DNA of 45,923 bases from Vreelandella boliviensis LC1 (GTDB lineage: Bacteria; Pseudomonadota; Gammaproteobacteria; Pseudomonadales; Halomonadaceae): the NCBI RefSeq assembly GCF_000236035.1, contig NZ_JH393258.1:822791-868713 (forward strand), read 5' to 3'. Positions within the stretch are counted from its first letter, which is position 1; each line of letters begins with the position of its first letter. The notes under the pieces are model-generated. The model was not told the origin of the DNA. It worked only from the letters and a program-made list of their open reading frames with translations, and searched no databases. Made by a program: the position numbers and the translations under genes. Shown here one piece after another: positions 1 to 9,673 of the stretch.

Positions 1-40
1 ACCGCGCTTCGCTCTCGATGGCAGGAAGGACTATCGCCGT

Positions 41-955
41 TTAATAAACGCTAGGTTCGCCTTCAGGGCGGGTCTTAAAACGCCGGTGCAGCCATAGGTA
101 CTGCTCGGGGTGCTTGCGAATGGCCAGCTCAATAAACTGGTTGATCCGCGCTGCATCGCCGATTTCATCGCCGCTGGGAAATCCTTCCAAAGCTGGCAAG
201 CTTTCAATCGTATAAGTAGCATTATCCGGGTTGCGGTGAAACATCATCGGCACCACCGGCGCGCCAGTCATACGCGCAAGCTTGGCCGTTAAACGAATAG
301 TCGCGGCCTGCTGGCCAAACAGCGGTGCGAATACGCTGACATCGCGGCCAAAATCCTGATCCGGGGAGTACCACACCATGCGGCCCGCCTTGAGCTGACG
401 CACTGCACCGCGCAGATCATAACGGTCAATCGCGACGCCAAAATTACGCTTTCTAGCACGGGTCATAAAGCGCTCAAACAGCGGATTATTATGCGGGCGA
501 TAGACTGCATCAGCAGAGAAAAATAGCGCGTGGATGGCTCCCCCCAAATCGAGGGAAGAGAAGTGAACACCCACAATGATCACGCCTTTACCCTGGGCCT
601 CGGCGCGGGCCATATGCTCTTCGCCGATGTAAGCGACCCGGTGGCGCAGGCTTTCACCGTCGCGACACCAGCCCGTCGCGGTTTCAATCAGGCCAATGCC
701 ATTGGCAATAAAAGTATCTTTGACTAGCTGGCGCCGTTGTTCCGCGCTCTTTTCGGGGAAACAGAGCGCTATGTTGGTTTCAGTAATACGCCGCCGCCGT
801 TTGGCAAAGCGCCATGCGAGCAGCCCAAGCCCTTTGCCAATGGCCATTTTTATTCGCCAAGGCAGCCAGGCAGCGATATACATAGCGCCAATAGCAAACC
901 ATGTGGGCCAGTATCGCGGGTGGGCGAATGAGCTCGGATAACGTGATTTCGACAT
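41..955 (-). CDS. lpxL: Lipid A biosynthesis lauroyl/myristoyl-type acyltransferase
   Basis: The product transfers an acyl chain from acyl-ACP to the Kdo-lipid A precursor at the inner face of the inner membrane. The 304-residue length is normal for LpxL/LpxM (HtrB family). A single N-terminal membrane segment lies at about residues 18-38, followed by a basic stretch (AKRRRR). The catalytic H-x4-D motif is visible as HFSSLD, His131 and Asp136. The gene follows alr on the same strand with a 12-base gap, so the two are probably co-transcribed. Whether the donor is laurate or myristate cannot be read from the sequence. The ribosome binding site is weak, and the first ATG matches the expected N-terminus. 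Confidence 0.9.
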   Translation of the reverse strand: MSKSRYPSSFAHPRYWPTWFAIGAMYIAAWLPWRIKMAIGKGLGLLAWRFAKRRRRITETNIALCFPEKSAEQRRQLVKDTFIANGIGLIETATGWCRDGESLRHRVAYIGEEHMARAEAQGKGVIIVGVHFSSLDLGGAIHALFFSADAVYRPHNNPLFERFMTRARKRNFGVAIDRYDLRGAVRQLKAGRMVWYSPDQDFGRDVSVFAPLFGQQAATIRLTAKLARMTGAPVVPMMFHRNPDNATYTIESLPALEGFPSGDEIGDAARINQFIELAIRKHPEQYLWLHRRFKTRPEGEPSVY

Positions 956-967
956 GGAAACAACCGA

Positions 968-2068
968 TTAAGCAGAGCACCCATGATAACGCCGCGGCGC
1001 CCGTGGCAGTACCCCTGTTAGTAGCGTATAGCTAATGGTATCGCAGTAACGGGCCACTTCATCCACCGAAAGCACCTCACCATTGCTGGCTCTACCCCAC
1101 AATACAACGTCGCTGCCAATCGCGGCATCGGGGACGTCCGTTACATCAACGGTCAACATATCCATGGAGACTTTACCGGCAATCGCGCAGCGCTGGCCGT
1201 TGACCAACACTGGCGTGCCATCGCGGGCATGGCGGTCGTAACCATCACCGTAGCCGCAGGCGACCACGGCAATTCGTGAACGCCGCGGTGCACGCCATCG
1301 CCCGCTATAGCCCACGGGTTCGCCCTCTTCTAGCTCTCGCAGAGCAATGATTTCCGAGCGCAGGGTCATAACCGGCTGCAGTTGCAGAGTGATTTCGTTG
1401 GCGACTTCCAAAGGGTCGCTGCCGTAGAGCATCACACCTGGCCGATTCCAGTCGCCGTGGGCCACCGGCCACGCCAAGGTGGCCGGTGAGTTGGCCAGAC
1501 ACAGCGGCGCTTCTAGCTCGCTAGCAAGCCCCTGAAGCCGTGTCATTTGCTGGTGGAAGTAGCGGTTGTCGCGGGAATCGGCGCTGGCAAAGTGACTCAT
1601 AAGATGGAGCGAGGCCACGCTCGGCGCGGCACTTAACTGACGCCAGATGGCGGCGGCCTCATCGATAGCAAAGCCCAGGCGGTGCATGCCCGAGTCAACT
1701 TTTAACCAGACGGGAATAGGCGCCTGCGGTGAGGCTGCTAGTAAGACATCGACCTGCCACTGGCTGTGTACCGCGATCCAAAAGCCATGGTTATCCACCA
1801 ACGCCAGCTCATCGGCGCTGAAGATACCTTCCAGCAGGATGATGGGTTGGGTAATGCCCCCTTGGCGCAGCGCGAGGGCCTCTTCGATACAGGCGACGGC
1901 AAACGCAGGGGCTAGGTCCTCCAGCGCTTGGGCGCAGGCCAGCGCGCCATGCCCATACCCATCGGCCTTGATAACCGCCACTGAGCGGCTTTGGGGCGCG
2001 CAGCTACACGCCAATTGATAGTTGTGACGCAGCGCGTCCAGATCAATATCAGCCACTAGGGGGCGCAT
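968..2068 (-). CDS. alr: Alanine racemase (PLP-dependent)
   Basis: Interconverts L- and D-alanine, supplying D-alanine for peptidoglycan. The N-terminal motif AVIKADGYGHG carries the PLP-binding lysine (Lys34 with the start chosen here), and the second catalytic residue is the tyrosine of VGYSGRW in the C-terminal beta domain. I chose the ATG at 2068 (MRPLVADIDLDAL), which fits the family N-terminus; an in-frame GTG at 2080 would add four residues. At 366 residues it has the usual single-domain-pair length. It lies upstream of lpxL in the same direction and downstream of rpoS, whose probable terminator sits in the spacer. Confidence 0.93.
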   Translation of the reverse strand: MRPLVADIDLDALRHNYQLACSCAPQSRSVAVIKADGYGHGALACAQALEDLAPAFAVACIEEALALRQGGITQPIILLEGIFSADELALVDNHGFWIAVHSQWQVDVLLAASPQAPIPVWLKVDSGMHRLGFAIDEAAAIWRQLSAAPSVASLHLMSHFASADSRDNRYFHQQMTRLQGLASELEAPLCLANSPATLAWPVAHGDWNRPGVMLYGSDPLEVANEITLQLQPVMTLRSEIIALRELEEGEPVGYSGRWRAPRRSRIAVVACGYGDGYDRHARDGTPVLVNGQRCAIAGKVSMDMLTVDVTDVPDAAIGSDVVLWGRASNGEVLSVDEVARYCDTISYTLLTGVLPRAPRRYHGCSA

Positions 2069-2126
2069 GTGCTTTCTCACTTACCTGATTTAGCAGTAAA
2101 AGCTTATTAATAAAAACGTCTGCAAT

Positions 2127-2157
2127 AAAAAACCGAGTAAGCGCTCAATGGCACTCG
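2127..2157 (-). terminator. Possible intrinsic terminator after rpoS
   Basis: On the minus strand a short stem (CGAGT at 2157-2153 pairing with ACTCG at 2138-2134) is followed by a run of six T. The stem is only 5 bp with a long loop, so this is a weak call. The position, about 45 bases past the rpoS stop, is right. Confidence 0.45.
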
Positions 2158-2202
2158 CCCGGCTTAGAGGGGTAACGCGATTTACGTTCGCTTAAGCTTC
2201 AC

Positions 2203-3174
2203 TTAGGTTTCAAACAGAGCTTCCAGAGAGAGGCCCTGTTTTTCCAGAGAACGGCGCAGTTTCTTGAGTGCTTCAACTTGAATCTGGCGAACTCGCTCGC
2301 GGGTTAAGCCGATTTCGGCGCCCACTTCTTCCAGGGTTGCAGACTCGTGTCCACGTAAGCCAAAGCGGCGGACAACCACTTCGCGCTGTTTTTCACTTAG
2401 TTCATCTAGCCAAAGATCCACATGCTCTTTGACATCACCGTCCACCAGGCGTGCCTCTGGGCCCTGAACCTCATCATCAGCCAATGTATCGATCAGCGGC
2501 TTATCACTCTCGCCACCCATGGGGTAGTCGACCGACGACACTCGCTCATTAAGGCCGAGCATCTTTTTGACCACATCGACCGGTTTATCGAGGTGATCGG
2601 CGATCTCTTCGGCGGTGGCTTCGTGGTCAAACTTCTGGGTCAATTCACGCGCCGCACGCAGGTAAATATTCAGCTCTTTGACCACATGAATGGGCAAGCG
2701 GATCGTCCGCGTTTGGTTCATCAGCGCTCGCTCGATGGTCTGACGTATCCACCAAGTGGCGTAGGTCGAGAAACGGAAGCCCCGCTCGGGGTCAAACTTC
2801 TCCACGGCTCGGATCAAGCCTAAATTGCCCTCTTCGATCAAATCCAGCAGCGTCAAGCCGCGGTTTAGGTAGCGACGGGCAATCTTCACTACCAGCCGTA
2901 GGTTGGATTCAATCATCCGCGAGCGCCCCAATAGGTCACCCTTACGAGCTAAGCGGCCGTAGTAAACTTCCTCTTCTGACGTTAACAGTGGCGAAAAACC
3001 GATTTCGTTGAGGTAGATTTGCGTAGCATCCAAGCTTTGGGTCGATTGACGATCCTCGCGCCCTAGTGCTTTTTCGAAAGCGTCTTCTTCTACCGTGGCT
3101 TCATCAGTATCATCAAGCGCCCCCTCAGCAGCATCCAGGTCAACCTCCTGTAGATCTTTCTCCAACATACTCAT
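2203..3174 (-). CDS. rpoS: RNA polymerase sigma factor RpoS (stationary phase/general stress)
   Basis: Group 2 sigma-70 factor directing the general stress response. Region 2 is obvious ([18 protein letters not shown] and [17 protein letters not shown]), as are region 3 and the region 4 helix-turn-helix ([20 protein letters not shown]). I place the start at 3174 ([11 protein letters not shown]) because GAGGGG sits 7 bases upstream; the longer frame opening at 3207 has no better site. This gives 323 residues, close to the usual 330. The N-terminal 50 residues are very acidic. It is the last gene of the nlpD-rpoS run, and in relatives its main promoter lies inside nlpD. An imperfect direct repeat lies in its leader (3248-3275). 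Confidence 0.95.
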   Translation of the reverse strand: MSMLEKDLQEVDLDAAEGALDDTDEATVEEDAFEKALGREDRQSTQSLDATQIYLNEIGFSPLLTSEEEVYYGRLARKGDLLGRSRMIESNLRLVVKIARRYLNRGLTLLDLIEEGNLGLIRAVEKFDPERGFRFSTYATWWIRQTIERALMNQTRTIRLPIHVVKELNIYLRAARELTQKFDHEATAEEIADHLDKPVDVVKKMLGLNERVSSVDYPMGGESDKPLIDTLADDEVQGPEARLVDGDVKEHVDLWLDELSEKQREVVVRRFGLRGHESATLEEVGAEIGLTRERVRQIQVEALKKLRRSLEKQGLSLEALFET

Positions 3175-3247
3175 GGCCTTACCCCTCGTTTGTCGCCTAC
3201 CCGTCATTTAGAAAGTCAAAGGAATGCTCTCTAAGACGCACACCATA

Positions 3248-3275
3248 TTGTTATGTGACAATTGTTATATGACGC
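3248..3275. repeat. 14-bp imperfect direct repeat in the rpoS leader
   Basis: TTGTTATGTGAC at 3248-3259 recurs as TTGTTATATGAC at 3262-3273, 11 of 12 matching, with a 14-bp period. It lies 74 bases upstream of the rpoS start in the nlpD-rpoS spacer. It could be a pair of protein-binding half-sites or a slippage product. Confidence 0.6.
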
Positions 3276-3340
3276 TCGAATCCAGCCATTCGGGCAACGT
3301 CCAAGTTAAACGCTGTTTGCTCACTCTAGCGGTGAGTGCA

Positions 3341-4402
3341 CTATCGGGAAGGCAGAAAGTCCATGGGATCTTGAGGCTGCCCATCACGGCGGACCTCAAA
3401 GTGTAATCTGACGTTTTCTGCATCGCTATCCCCCATCGTGGCGATTACTTCGCCAGCCTCTACCACGTCATTTTCACTGACTCGCAAGCTGTCGTTATGG
3501 GCATATGCACTCAGGAATTGATCGTTGTGCTTGAGAAGGATCAGGTTGCCATAGCCCCTAACGCCACTGCCCGCATAGACCACGATGCCAGGGCCTGCCG
3601 CTTTAACAGGTTGCCCCTTTTCACCGGCGATATCAATCCCGGCAGTGATGCTACCACCCTGCCCAAATGCCCCGACGACATTGCCATCAGCAGGCCACTG
3701 CCAAGCGATGTTTTCAGCGGGCGTGTAGGCCCGCGAAGAGCGATCTATACTGGCACTTTGTGTGGCTTGAGCAGCTTCTGGCTGTGGTTCTGGTTCTGGC
3801 TGTGGTTCTGGCTTCGAGACGGGCTGCGGCTCTGGCGCTTGTTCGGGTGCTGATGGTGGCTGAGGTGCGGGCTGTTCAGCAGCCGCGACCACTTCAGGCT
3901 GAGGCGTCGAGGATGATTCACTTGCTTCCTGCTCTGCAGCATTGCGTTCAGCCGTAAGGCGCTGGTTGCGCTGAATCGCGGATTCATCGGGCAGCAACCA
4001 ATCCAACTCTTGGTCATCACTCGCCACTGAGGCCGTCTGTGGGCTCAACCCGGTCGCCACAGCGCCGCCGCCACGTGAGGTATTAGCAGCAGGCTGATTA
4101 CTGGCGATTGACGCTGATGAGCCGCCTTCGCGCAGGGCAATCGTTTGTCCTGGCCGAATTTGGTAAGGCGGATCAATATTATTCATTGCCGCGAGCTGGC
4201 GATAATCCAAATTGTGCTGCCACGCAATGCCATACAGGGTATCGCCTGCTTTGACAGTATATTGGGGCGAGTTTTCCACCGCCTGGCGTGCTTGGCTTAA
4301 ATCCCGCACTTGAGGGCTACCGCCTTGCTGGCTGGCACAGCCAGCAATTGCTAGTGCCAGCGCCGACATCATTAGTACTTTAGGTAGATAACCTTTACGC
4401 AT
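3341..4402 (-). CDS. nlpD: NlpD-type lipoprotein, LysM plus degenerate LytM (M23) domain
   Basis: Outer-membrane lipoprotein that activates the septal amidase AmiC during daughter-cell separation. A lipoprotein signal peptide ends in LAIAGC with the lipidated Cys22. A LysM domain (YTVKAGDTLYGIAWQHN to IRPGQTIAL) spans about residues 48-92. A Pro/Glu/Gln-rich linker with PEPQPEPEPQPE-type repeats lies near residues 165-215. The C-terminal M23 domain lacks the metal-binding histidines: ITAGIDIAG replaces the HxxxD site and RLHFEVR replaces HxH. That is expected for an activator rather than an enzyme. Its ribosome binding site (AAGGAG) overlaps the stop of the DUF368 gene, so the two are coupled. 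Confidence 0.92.
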   Translation of the reverse strand: MRKGYLPKVLMMSALALAIAGCASQQGGSPQVRDLSQARQAVENSPQYTVKAGDTLYGIAWQHNLDYRQLAAMNNIDPPYQIRPGQTIALREGGSSASIASNQPAANTSRGGGAVATGLSPQTASVASDDQELDWLLPDESAIQRNQRLTAERNAAEQEASESSSTPQPEVVAAAEQPAPQPPSAPEQAPEPQPVSKPEPQPEPEPQPEAAQATQSASIDRSSRAYTPAENIAWQWPADGNVVGAFGQGGSITAGIDIAGEKGQPVKAAGPGIVVYAGSGVRGYGNLILLKHNDQFLSAYAHNDSLRVSENDVVEAGEVIATMGDSDAENVRLHFEVRRDGQPQDPMDFLPSR

Positions 4403-4408
4403 ACAAAC

Positions 4409-5368
4409 CTACTCCTTTTCAGCGCCAAGCTGGGTCTCGATTGGCCGACGATCCGCATGTCGGTTAAGTAACACGACAATGAGAGCTCCCACGGCCATTA
4501 ACGCGACGACACCAGCCACTTGTGCCGAAGCACCGGTCAATACGGCATAGTCAGCGGGCAATAAATAGCGGTGCTCCAGAGGTATCATTTGCCCTTCTGG
4601 CCCTATTTGGTAGCGTAACAGCTCTCGCCATGGCCAGAGAACCGGTAGCGAACCGACAATAAACCCCAGTAGCAGTTGCATGGTCGAGGTGTGGTGACGC
4701 CGTAACAGCCAGGACAGCAGCCGTGAAAACAGCGCTAAGCCCACCATACAGCCCATGCCAAACAGCACAATAATGCCCATATCTAAACTGCGAATTGCCC
4801 CCATGATGGTGCCGTAGAGGCCCATGGTCAGCAGTAGAAAGCTGCCTGAAACGCCTGGTAACAGCATGGCGCTAATGGCAATACAGCCTGCCACCATTAC
4901 TACCAGCGCTTCATTACCCATTAATAACACCAGCGGCATCATACCGGGCAACGCTTGGGCCAGCATTACCCCAACCAGTAGCGGCACTAAATACCACACT
5001 TTCCAGCCGTTACTCGCCTGCCCCACCACCAGGGCAGAGGCAGCCACAAGGCCAAAAAAGAACCCATCCAGCAGCAGCGGGTGCGCCTCCATCAACCAGA
5101 GCGCTAAATGCGCCACGCTAAACAGACTAACCGCGACCCCCGCCAGTAACGGCACCAGAAAGGCGAGATTCAAATGTGTACTCAGGGCCCGCCAGCCACC
5201 GCGGCGCCAAGCGCCAATGGCACTTGGGCCAAACTGCTTGATCGTGTTAATCAGCTCTTCGTAAATACCGCTAATAAACGCAATCGTTCCACCCGACACA
5301 CCGGGCACCGCGTCGGCGGCGCCCATCCCTGCGCCTCGTAAAAATATTCCCAAGGGTTGCCGCTTCAA
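4409..5368 (-). CDS. DUF368 membrane protein (PopT-type polyprenyl-phosphate transporter family)
   Basis: Polytopic inner-membrane protein of 319 residues with roughly eight to ten hydrophobic segments. The family signature near the N-terminus is GAADAVPGVSGGT, and a second matching half appears as AMLLPGVSGSFLLLTMG, consistent with an internally repeated fold. DUF368 proteins have been linked to recycling undecaprenyl phosphate across the membrane; applying that here is inference from the family. Translation appears to start at TTG (5368), overlapping the pcm stop codon and preceded by AAGGAG at a 7-base distance. It sits between pcm and nlpD, next to cell-envelope functions. Confidence 0.85.
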   Translation of the reverse strand: MKRQPLGIFLRGAGMGAADAVPGVSGGTIAFISGIYEELINTIKQFGPSAIGAWRRGGWRALSTHLNLAFLVPLLAGVAVSLFSVAHLALWLMEAHPLLLDGFFFGLVAASALVVGQASNGWKVWYLVPLLVGVMLAQALPGMMPLVLLMGNEALVVMVAGCIAISAMLLPGVSGSFLLLTMGLYGTIMGAIRSLDMGIIVLFGMGCMVGLALFSRLLSWLLRRHHTSTMQLLLGFIVGSLPVLWPWRELLRYQIGPEGQMIPLEHRYLLPADYAVLTGASAQVAGVVALMAVGALIVVLLNRHADRRPIETQLGAEKE

Positions 5369-6060
5369 TCCACTACTCCTTGCAGTAAGGGTACAAAACG
5401 CACGGGCTCAAGCCGACGTTTTTCAAAAGCACTACCGATGCGCTTTACCTGAGTAAGCCACTGGCTGCCGTCAGGCTCTTCCAACGGGGCAATCAGCACC
5501 CCGTCGTGGCTCAATTGCTCTAGAAGCGCTGTAGGCACTGTCTGAGCACAGGCGGTTAACAAAACAACGTCAAACGGCGCGACCTCTGGCCAACCATAGC
5601 CGCCGTCCGCCACCGCCAGCGTGGCAGGTGCTGCTAGCCGCCTTAAACGCTTCGCTGCACGCTCGTGTAGCGCGCTGATGCGCTCAATGGAGTAGAGCTC
5701 TTCGACCAATCGCGACAGTATTAACGTTTGATAGCCAGACCCTGTACCCAGTTCCAATACCCGGCGCGCCCCGGCGCGCAACACGAGCTCCGTCATCCGC
5801 GCAACAATGAACGGCTGCGACAGCGTTTGGCTAAAGCCAATCGGTAGCGCGGTATCTTCGTAAGCGCGATGAGCCAGCGCTTCATCAACAAACAGGTGAC
5901 GCGGTTCACTGGCCATCACCTCCAGCACCCGGGCATCGCTGATACCCTGCTGCATGAGGCGTTCGACCATACGGTCACGGGTGCGCTGGGAGGTCATGCC
6001 GCGACCGCGCAACTCTCCTGGAGAGATATCAGGCAAAAACATCCAACCAATCCTGCACAT
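5365..6060 (-). CDS. pcm: Protein-L-isoaspartate O-methyltransferase
   Basis: Repairs age-damaged proteins by methylating isoaspartyl residues with S-adenosylmethionine. The methyltransferase core [12 protein letters not shown] is clear, and the family block [35 protein letters not shown] is textbook. The open frame gives 231 residues and overlaps the end of surE. The conserved family start [14 protein letters not shown] begins at 5997, with an alternative ATG at 6042, so the first 15-21 residues may not be translated. An AGGAG lies between these candidates. The order surE-pcm-nlpD-rpoS is the classic gammaproteobacterial stationary-phase survival cluster. Confidence 0.93.
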   Translation of the reverse strand: MCRIGWMFLPDISPGELRGRGMTSQRTRDRMVERLMQQGISDARVLEVMASEPRHLFVDEALAHRAYEDTALPIGFSQTLSQPFIVARMTELVLRAGARRVLELGTGSGYQTLILSRLVEELYSIERISALHERAAKRLRRLAAPATLAVADGGYGWPEVAPFDVVLLTACAQTVPTALLEQLSHDGVLIAPLEEPDGSQWLTQVKRIGSAFEKRRLEPVRFVPLLQGVVD

Positions 6061-6775
6061 CGTTAAGCGCGGGGTGCCGCGTTAGGTCTGTTTGTAGGGG
6101 AGTAATCGATATATAGCCCGCCTCGACGGCAGCAAAATCGGTATCATCACCGTCATCAGCATTGGCTGCTACCGGCGCAATCCAGTAGCGCGTGCGCCCA
6201 CGCGGGTCTTTTACCGCTAACGGTTTCTCTGCTGGCCCGCGGTACCCCAGCCGAGTCACTTTCACGCCTTTAATCTCTTCCCAGGGTACATCGGGCACAT
6301 TGACATTCAGCAGTGTTCGCGGCGGTAGCGAGAGCTGATCCGCGGCGCCAATCAAGGTGGCTGCTACCCTGGCAGCGGTGGCGAAATGGCGCTCGCCACA
6401 CAGCGACATGGCAATCGCCGTCATACCCAAATTGCGCCCCTCCATCGCCGCCGCGACAGTGCCTGAATAGAGCACATCATCACCTAGGTTGCTGCCGTGA
6501 TTGATACCTGAGATGACTAAATCGGGTTTTTCGTCCCATACGCCATGAACACCCAAATAGACGCAGTCCGCGGGCGTGCCATCGACGCTATAAAAGCCGT
6601 TATCCAGCGGCGTCAACGAGAGTGGCCGTGACAGAGTGAGCGAGTTGCTGGCACCACTACGGTCTCGGTCAGGAGCCACTACGCGAATATTGGCATGGGC
6701 CAACAGCGCATCGTGCAGCGCACGCAGCCCTGGCGCGTGCACACCGTCATCATTGGAAAGCAATAGTCGCCGCAT
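6029..6775 (-). CDS. surE: 5'/3'-nucleotidase SurE
   Basis: Metal-dependent nucleoside monophosphate phosphatase needed for stationary-phase survival in relatives. The metal site is visible as LLSNDDG (Asp9, Asp10), with a Ser in [11 protein letters not shown] and the asparagine of [19 protein letters not shown]. At 248 residues it has the standard length. The start has a good ribosome binding site (AAGGAG, 7 bases). It follows truD after a 128-base spacer and overlaps the longest pcm frame by 32 bases. Confidence 0.95.
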   Translation of the reverse strand: MRRLLLSNDDGVHAPGLRALHDALLAHANIRVVAPDRDRSGASNSLTLSRPLSLTPLDNGFYSVDGTPADCVYLGVHGVWDEKPDLVISGINHGSNLGDDVLYSGTVAAAMEGRNLGMTAIAMSLCGERHFATAARVAATLIGAADQLSLPPRTLLNVNVPDVPWEEIKGVKVTRLGYRGPAEKPLAVKDPRGRTRYWIAPVAANADDGDDTDFAAVEAGYISITPLQTDLTRHPALNDVQDWLDVFA

Positions 6776-6891
6776 GGCGGGTCTCCTTGATCATAAGCGC
6801 GTAACGTGGTAGCTCATATCCATCACTTTTACTAACCTCTAGGCCTTATGAGTCATACAGGCACTAATGACTGAATCAGCCCACCGGCTTT

Positions 6892-6933
6892 AGTTCACTA
6901 ATATCAGTTCGCCAACATCAGCTCACCCAGCAC
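6892..6933. repeat. 14-bp degenerate tandem repeat across the truD stop codon
   Basis: Three units, AGTTCACTAATATC (6892), AGTTCGCCAACATC (6906) and AGCTCACCCAGCAC (6920). The first two match at 11 of 14 positions. The array covers the last codons and stop of truD, so the terminal coding bases appear to have been copied into the spacer. Confidence 0.6.
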
Positions 6934-7935
6934 GGCGGTGGCAAAACTTCCCCGAGGTAATGCAAACGAAAGCCGGACGGCACCAGATTCCCAGGTAAGC
7001 TGGGGTTCCAGCAGCCGCATACGCAGTGAGCGGCGTGCCTGCTTTACCCCGCTGCGCTCTAAGCCACTGCATAGCCCAGGGTAGTGCTCCAGCAAACGAG
7101 CTTCATAGCCAGCGGCGTCGCCCTGGCCAGCTTCGCCAACGCCCCAAAGCGCCCCGGTGGGATGCACATCCAGTTCAGCGGCGCGGGTCTGTAGCGTCGC
7201 ATCGGTGACGTCGATACGAAACACGCTTTGCGTGCCGTCCAGCATTAACGTATCGCCCGCCAGCGGCTGCGACCAGGTGCCATCCGCAATGCGCGCGCTG
7301 AGCAATTCGTTAAACAAAAAACTGCGCGCCGTAGAGAGCATCATACCTTGGCGATCATCGCGTTTGCGCCAACCTCGGTTAAGTATTGCTTCGGCACGCT
7401 GAAGATTACGTCCTTCAGGCCCAAAACGCTGGGGGCCAAAATAGTTAGGCACGCCATGCTGACAAAGGGCTTCCCAGCGGCCGACAAAATCTTCGCCCTC
7501 AATGGCTTCACCGCTCAAGCGCAAAACAAACCGATTAGTGCGGTGAACGCCACGTTTCAACTTACGTGGGTGGCGCGCCTGCTCAACGACAGTGATTCCC
7601 AGCGCATTAAGCGACTGCTCAAGCTCTGGGGGCGCGTCACGGCCGGGCAAATGCACACTCAGCCACTGGCGCGTGACGGCAATGCGGTCTTTCATGCCGG
7701 AGTAACCAATATCACGGGGCGTCACGCCGCAAAGCCGACTTAAGGTCTTAACGACATCTAACGTGGTTTGATTGCGCTTTTCAACGCGCAACCAAAGATG
7801 CTCACCGTGTGCCTCGGGGGTAAAATCAAGCTGTTCATCGACCCAGAAATCCTCAGGCTGGGCACGGTACTGGCCCGGCTTAGGAGAACCGAACTGTGCA
7901 TCTAAACAGCGCTGCCACTCTGGCATCTTAATCAT
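6904..7935 (-). CDS. truD: tRNA pseudouridine(13) synthase TruD
   Basis: Converts uridine 13 of tRNA-Glu to pseudouridine. The catalytic aspartate is Asp83 in [15 protein letters not shown], and the TruD family blocks [10 protein letters not shown] and LWG are present. The 343-residue length is normal. Its start overlaps the ispF stop by 8 bases with GAGG inside ispF, so translation is coupled. Short repeats surround its stop codon. Confidence 0.94.
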   Translation of the reverse strand: MIKMPEWQRCLDAQFGSPKPGQYRAQPEDFWVDEQLDFTPEAHGEHLWLRVEKRNQTTLDVVKTLSRLCGVTPRDIGYSGMKDRIAVTRQWLSVHLPGRDAPPELEQSLNALGITVVEQARHPRKLKRGVHRTNRFVLRLSGEAIEGEDFVGRWEALCQHGVPNYFGPQRFGPEGRNLQRAEAILNRGWRKRDDRQGMMLSTARSFLFNELLSARIADGTWSQPLAGDTLMLDGTQSVFRIDVTDATLQTRAAELDVHPTGALWGVGEAGQGDAAGYEARLLEHYPGLCSGLERSGVKQARRSLRMRLLEPQLTWESGAVRLSFALPRGSFATAVLGELMLAN

Positions 7936-8416
7936 TCAGCGCCTCGGCACGGTTAAGCAGCACCACCGCCTCCGCGGCGATGCCTTCACCGCGCCCGGTG
8001 AAACCTAATCGTTCGGTGGTGGTGGCTTTAACGTTGACTTGTCCAAGCGTAACCCCTAGATCGGCGGCAATGACTTCTCGCATGGCTTCGATATGCGGCG
8101 CCATTTTAGGTGCTTGGGCCATCAGCGTGGTGTCGATATTGACCACCCCATAGCCCTGTTTTTGCACCAGCGTGACCACATGACGCAACAATTCGCGGCT
8201 GTCAGCGCCGGCCCACGTCGCGTCGGTGTCGGGAAAGTGGCGGCCAATATCGCCCAGCGCGCAGGCGCCCAACAGGGCATCGCTAATCGCGTGAAGCAGC
8301 ACGTCGCCGTCGGAGTGGGCCACAAAGCCGTTTTCAAACGGCAGCTTAACCCCGCCGACCATTAAATGATCGCCGGGGCCGAAACGGTGTACATCGAATC
8401 CGTGGCCGATACGCAT
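7928..8416 (-). CDS. ispF: 2-C-methyl-D-erythritol 2,4-cyclodiphosphate synthase
   Basis: Fifth enzyme of the MEP isoprenoid pathway, forming the cyclic diphosphate with release of CMP. The Zn ligands Asp8, His10 (GFDVH) and His42 ([12 protein letters not shown]) are visible, and the C-terminal block [23 protein letters not shown] is canonical. It has 162 residues, the family length. AGGAG precedes the ATG. It lies 17 bases after ispD and supplies the next-but-one step. Confidence 0.96.
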   Translation of the reverse strand: MRIGHGFDVHRFGPGDHLMVGGVKLPFENGFVAHSDGDVLLHAISDALLGACALGDIGRHFPDTDATWAGADSRELLRHVVTLVQKQGYGVVNIDTTLMAQAPKMAPHIEAMREVIAADLGVTLGQVNVKATTTERLGFTGRGEGIAAEAVVLLNRAEALND

Positions 8417-8433
8417 TACTAAGCTCCTAGTGA

Positions 8434-9141
8434 TTAAAGCCCGCCGGGAGTGTTAGCAGTTTGGGCCGCCATAATCGCGGCTGCCAGCGCCAAGTCGTCC
8501 GGGTGGGTAATTTTTAGGTTGTCGCGGCGCCCGCTTATTAACTGCGGATGCTCGCCCAAGGCTTCAACCGCCGAAGCTTCATCGGTCACCAGCGTTTGCT
8601 GCTGGCGGGCGGTTTCCAGTGCCCGCAGCAGCAGTGCGTAGCGAAAGCCTTGGGGCGTTAGCGCGTGCCACAAGCCATCCCGCGGTTCGGTTTGTACACT
8701 CTGGTACTTATCATCGGCGCGCTTCATGGTATCGGCTACCGGCATCGCCAAGAGCGCGCCTGCGGGGTGCGTCGAGGCGGCTTGATAAAGCGCCTGAAGA
8801 TCGCCCAAGGTAATACAGGGGCGGGCCACATCATGCACCATCACCACATCATTATCGTCGGCCGCCATCGCATGCAGTGCATTTAATACGCTGTCCATTC
8901 GTTCGCTACCACCCGACACACGCTGCCAATCAGTGAAAGGCACCCAGTATGGCGAAAACCAGCGGTCGTCGGCATCTAAACAGAGCACCAAGCGAGCACT
9001 CGGAAAGGCGCTATGAAGGCGCGCCAAGGTATGCGCCAGCACCGGCTGCTCGTCGGCCAAGGTCAAGTACTGTTTGGGCTTGTCGGCCCCCATGCGGCGG
9101 CCTTGCCCCGCCGCGGGAACAATCAACCAGGTTTGGCTCAC
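8434..9141 (-). CDS. ispD: 2-C-methyl-D-erythritol 4-phosphate cytidylyltransferase
   Basis: Third MEP-pathway enzyme, using CTP to activate methylerythritol phosphate. The nucleotide-binding N-terminus [18 protein letters not shown] (about residues 7-24) and the block [11 protein letters not shown] are diagnostic, and [11 protein letters not shown] lies toward the C-terminus. The length of 235 residues is normal. The start overlaps the ftsB stop by 4 bases (ATGA). Confidence 0.95.
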   Translation of the reverse strand: MSQTWLIVPAAGQGRRMGADKPKQYLTLADEQPVLAHTLARLHSAFPSARLVLCLDADDRWFSPYWVPFTDWQRVSGGSERMDSVLNALHAMAADDNDVVMVHDVARPCITLGDLQALYQAASTHPAGALLAMPVADTMKRADDKYQSVQTEPRDGLWHALTPQGFRYALLLRALETARQQQTLVTDEASAVEALGEHPQLISGRRDNLKITHPDDLALAAAIMAAQTANTPGGL

Positions 9142-9479
9142 TGGCGCGGCTCCTGAGGAGCGACCAACCCAGCATTGATGCCGATCAGCTCATTCTGGAT
9201 CGCTACCCCCGGCACCCAAAAGAACTGTTCGTCGGTGCGAACCATGCCCATATCGCTACGCGCACGCTCCTCAATCGCGTCTAAACCGGTTTTTAAATCC
9301 GTCACTTCGGCCGCCAGCCGCGCATTGCGCTCGCGCATAGGCACATTGGCCGCCTCTTGCACTGCCACCCGCTGCTCCACGCGCTGCAAATCGCGCCAGC
9401 CGCCGTTGCCTAACCACAGCTCGTATTGAAGCAGCGCCAAGACAGCGAGCAATGTCATTACTAACCATTTGCGCATCAC
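9138..9479 (-). CDS. ftsB: Cell division protein FtsB
   Basis: Bitopic septal-ring protein of the FtsQLB complex. One transmembrane helix at about residues 5-22 (LVMTLLAVLALLQYELWL) is followed by a coiled-coil-rich stretch (residues 30-80, QRVEQRVAVQEAAN to LKTGLDAIEERARS) and the family end motif RSDMGMVRTDEQFF. It is first in the operon that runs through ispD, ispF, truD, surE and pcm to rpoS, so the operon promoter should lie in the AT-rich spacer at 9480-9669. Confidence 0.92.
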   Translation of the reverse strand: MMRKWLVMTLLAVLALLQYELWLGNGGWRDLQRVEQRVAVQEAANVPMRERNARLAAEVTDLKTGLDAIEERARSDMGMVRTDEQFFWVPGVAIQNELIGINAGLVAPQEPRQ

Positions 9480-9637
9480 TGCTCTCCGATAACCTATCTC
9501 TTCCAGCCTATCCCTTAAAACTTATTGAATAGGCTGAATTTAAAAAAGACGTATTAAAACAACAATTGTTTCCACTAGACGCGCTGATTGGCGCGCATTA
9601 TGCCATTAAGGCGCAACACCAGCGAGCCGCGCATCAT

Positions 9638-9673
9638 TTAAATGACAGCTTAACTGACAGCTTAAATAACTAC
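9638..9673. repeat. 12-bp tandem repeat across the stop codon of the FemAB-like gene
   Basis: Units TTAAATGACAGC (9638), TTAACTGACAGC (9650) and TTAAATAACTAC (9662). The last unit contains the stop codon of the minus-strand acyltransferase gene (CTA at 9670-9672). Twelve bases is four codons, so copies stay in frame on the minus strand. Confidence 0.65.

Noticed and set aside
1..40. Gene downstream of lpxL
   Set aside because: The 40 bases before the lpxL stop are too short to judge; I see no supported feature.
3667..4020. Open frames antisense or out of frame within nlpD
   Set aside because: They come from the low-complexity Pro/Glu/Gln linker read in other frames; nlpD itself explains the region.
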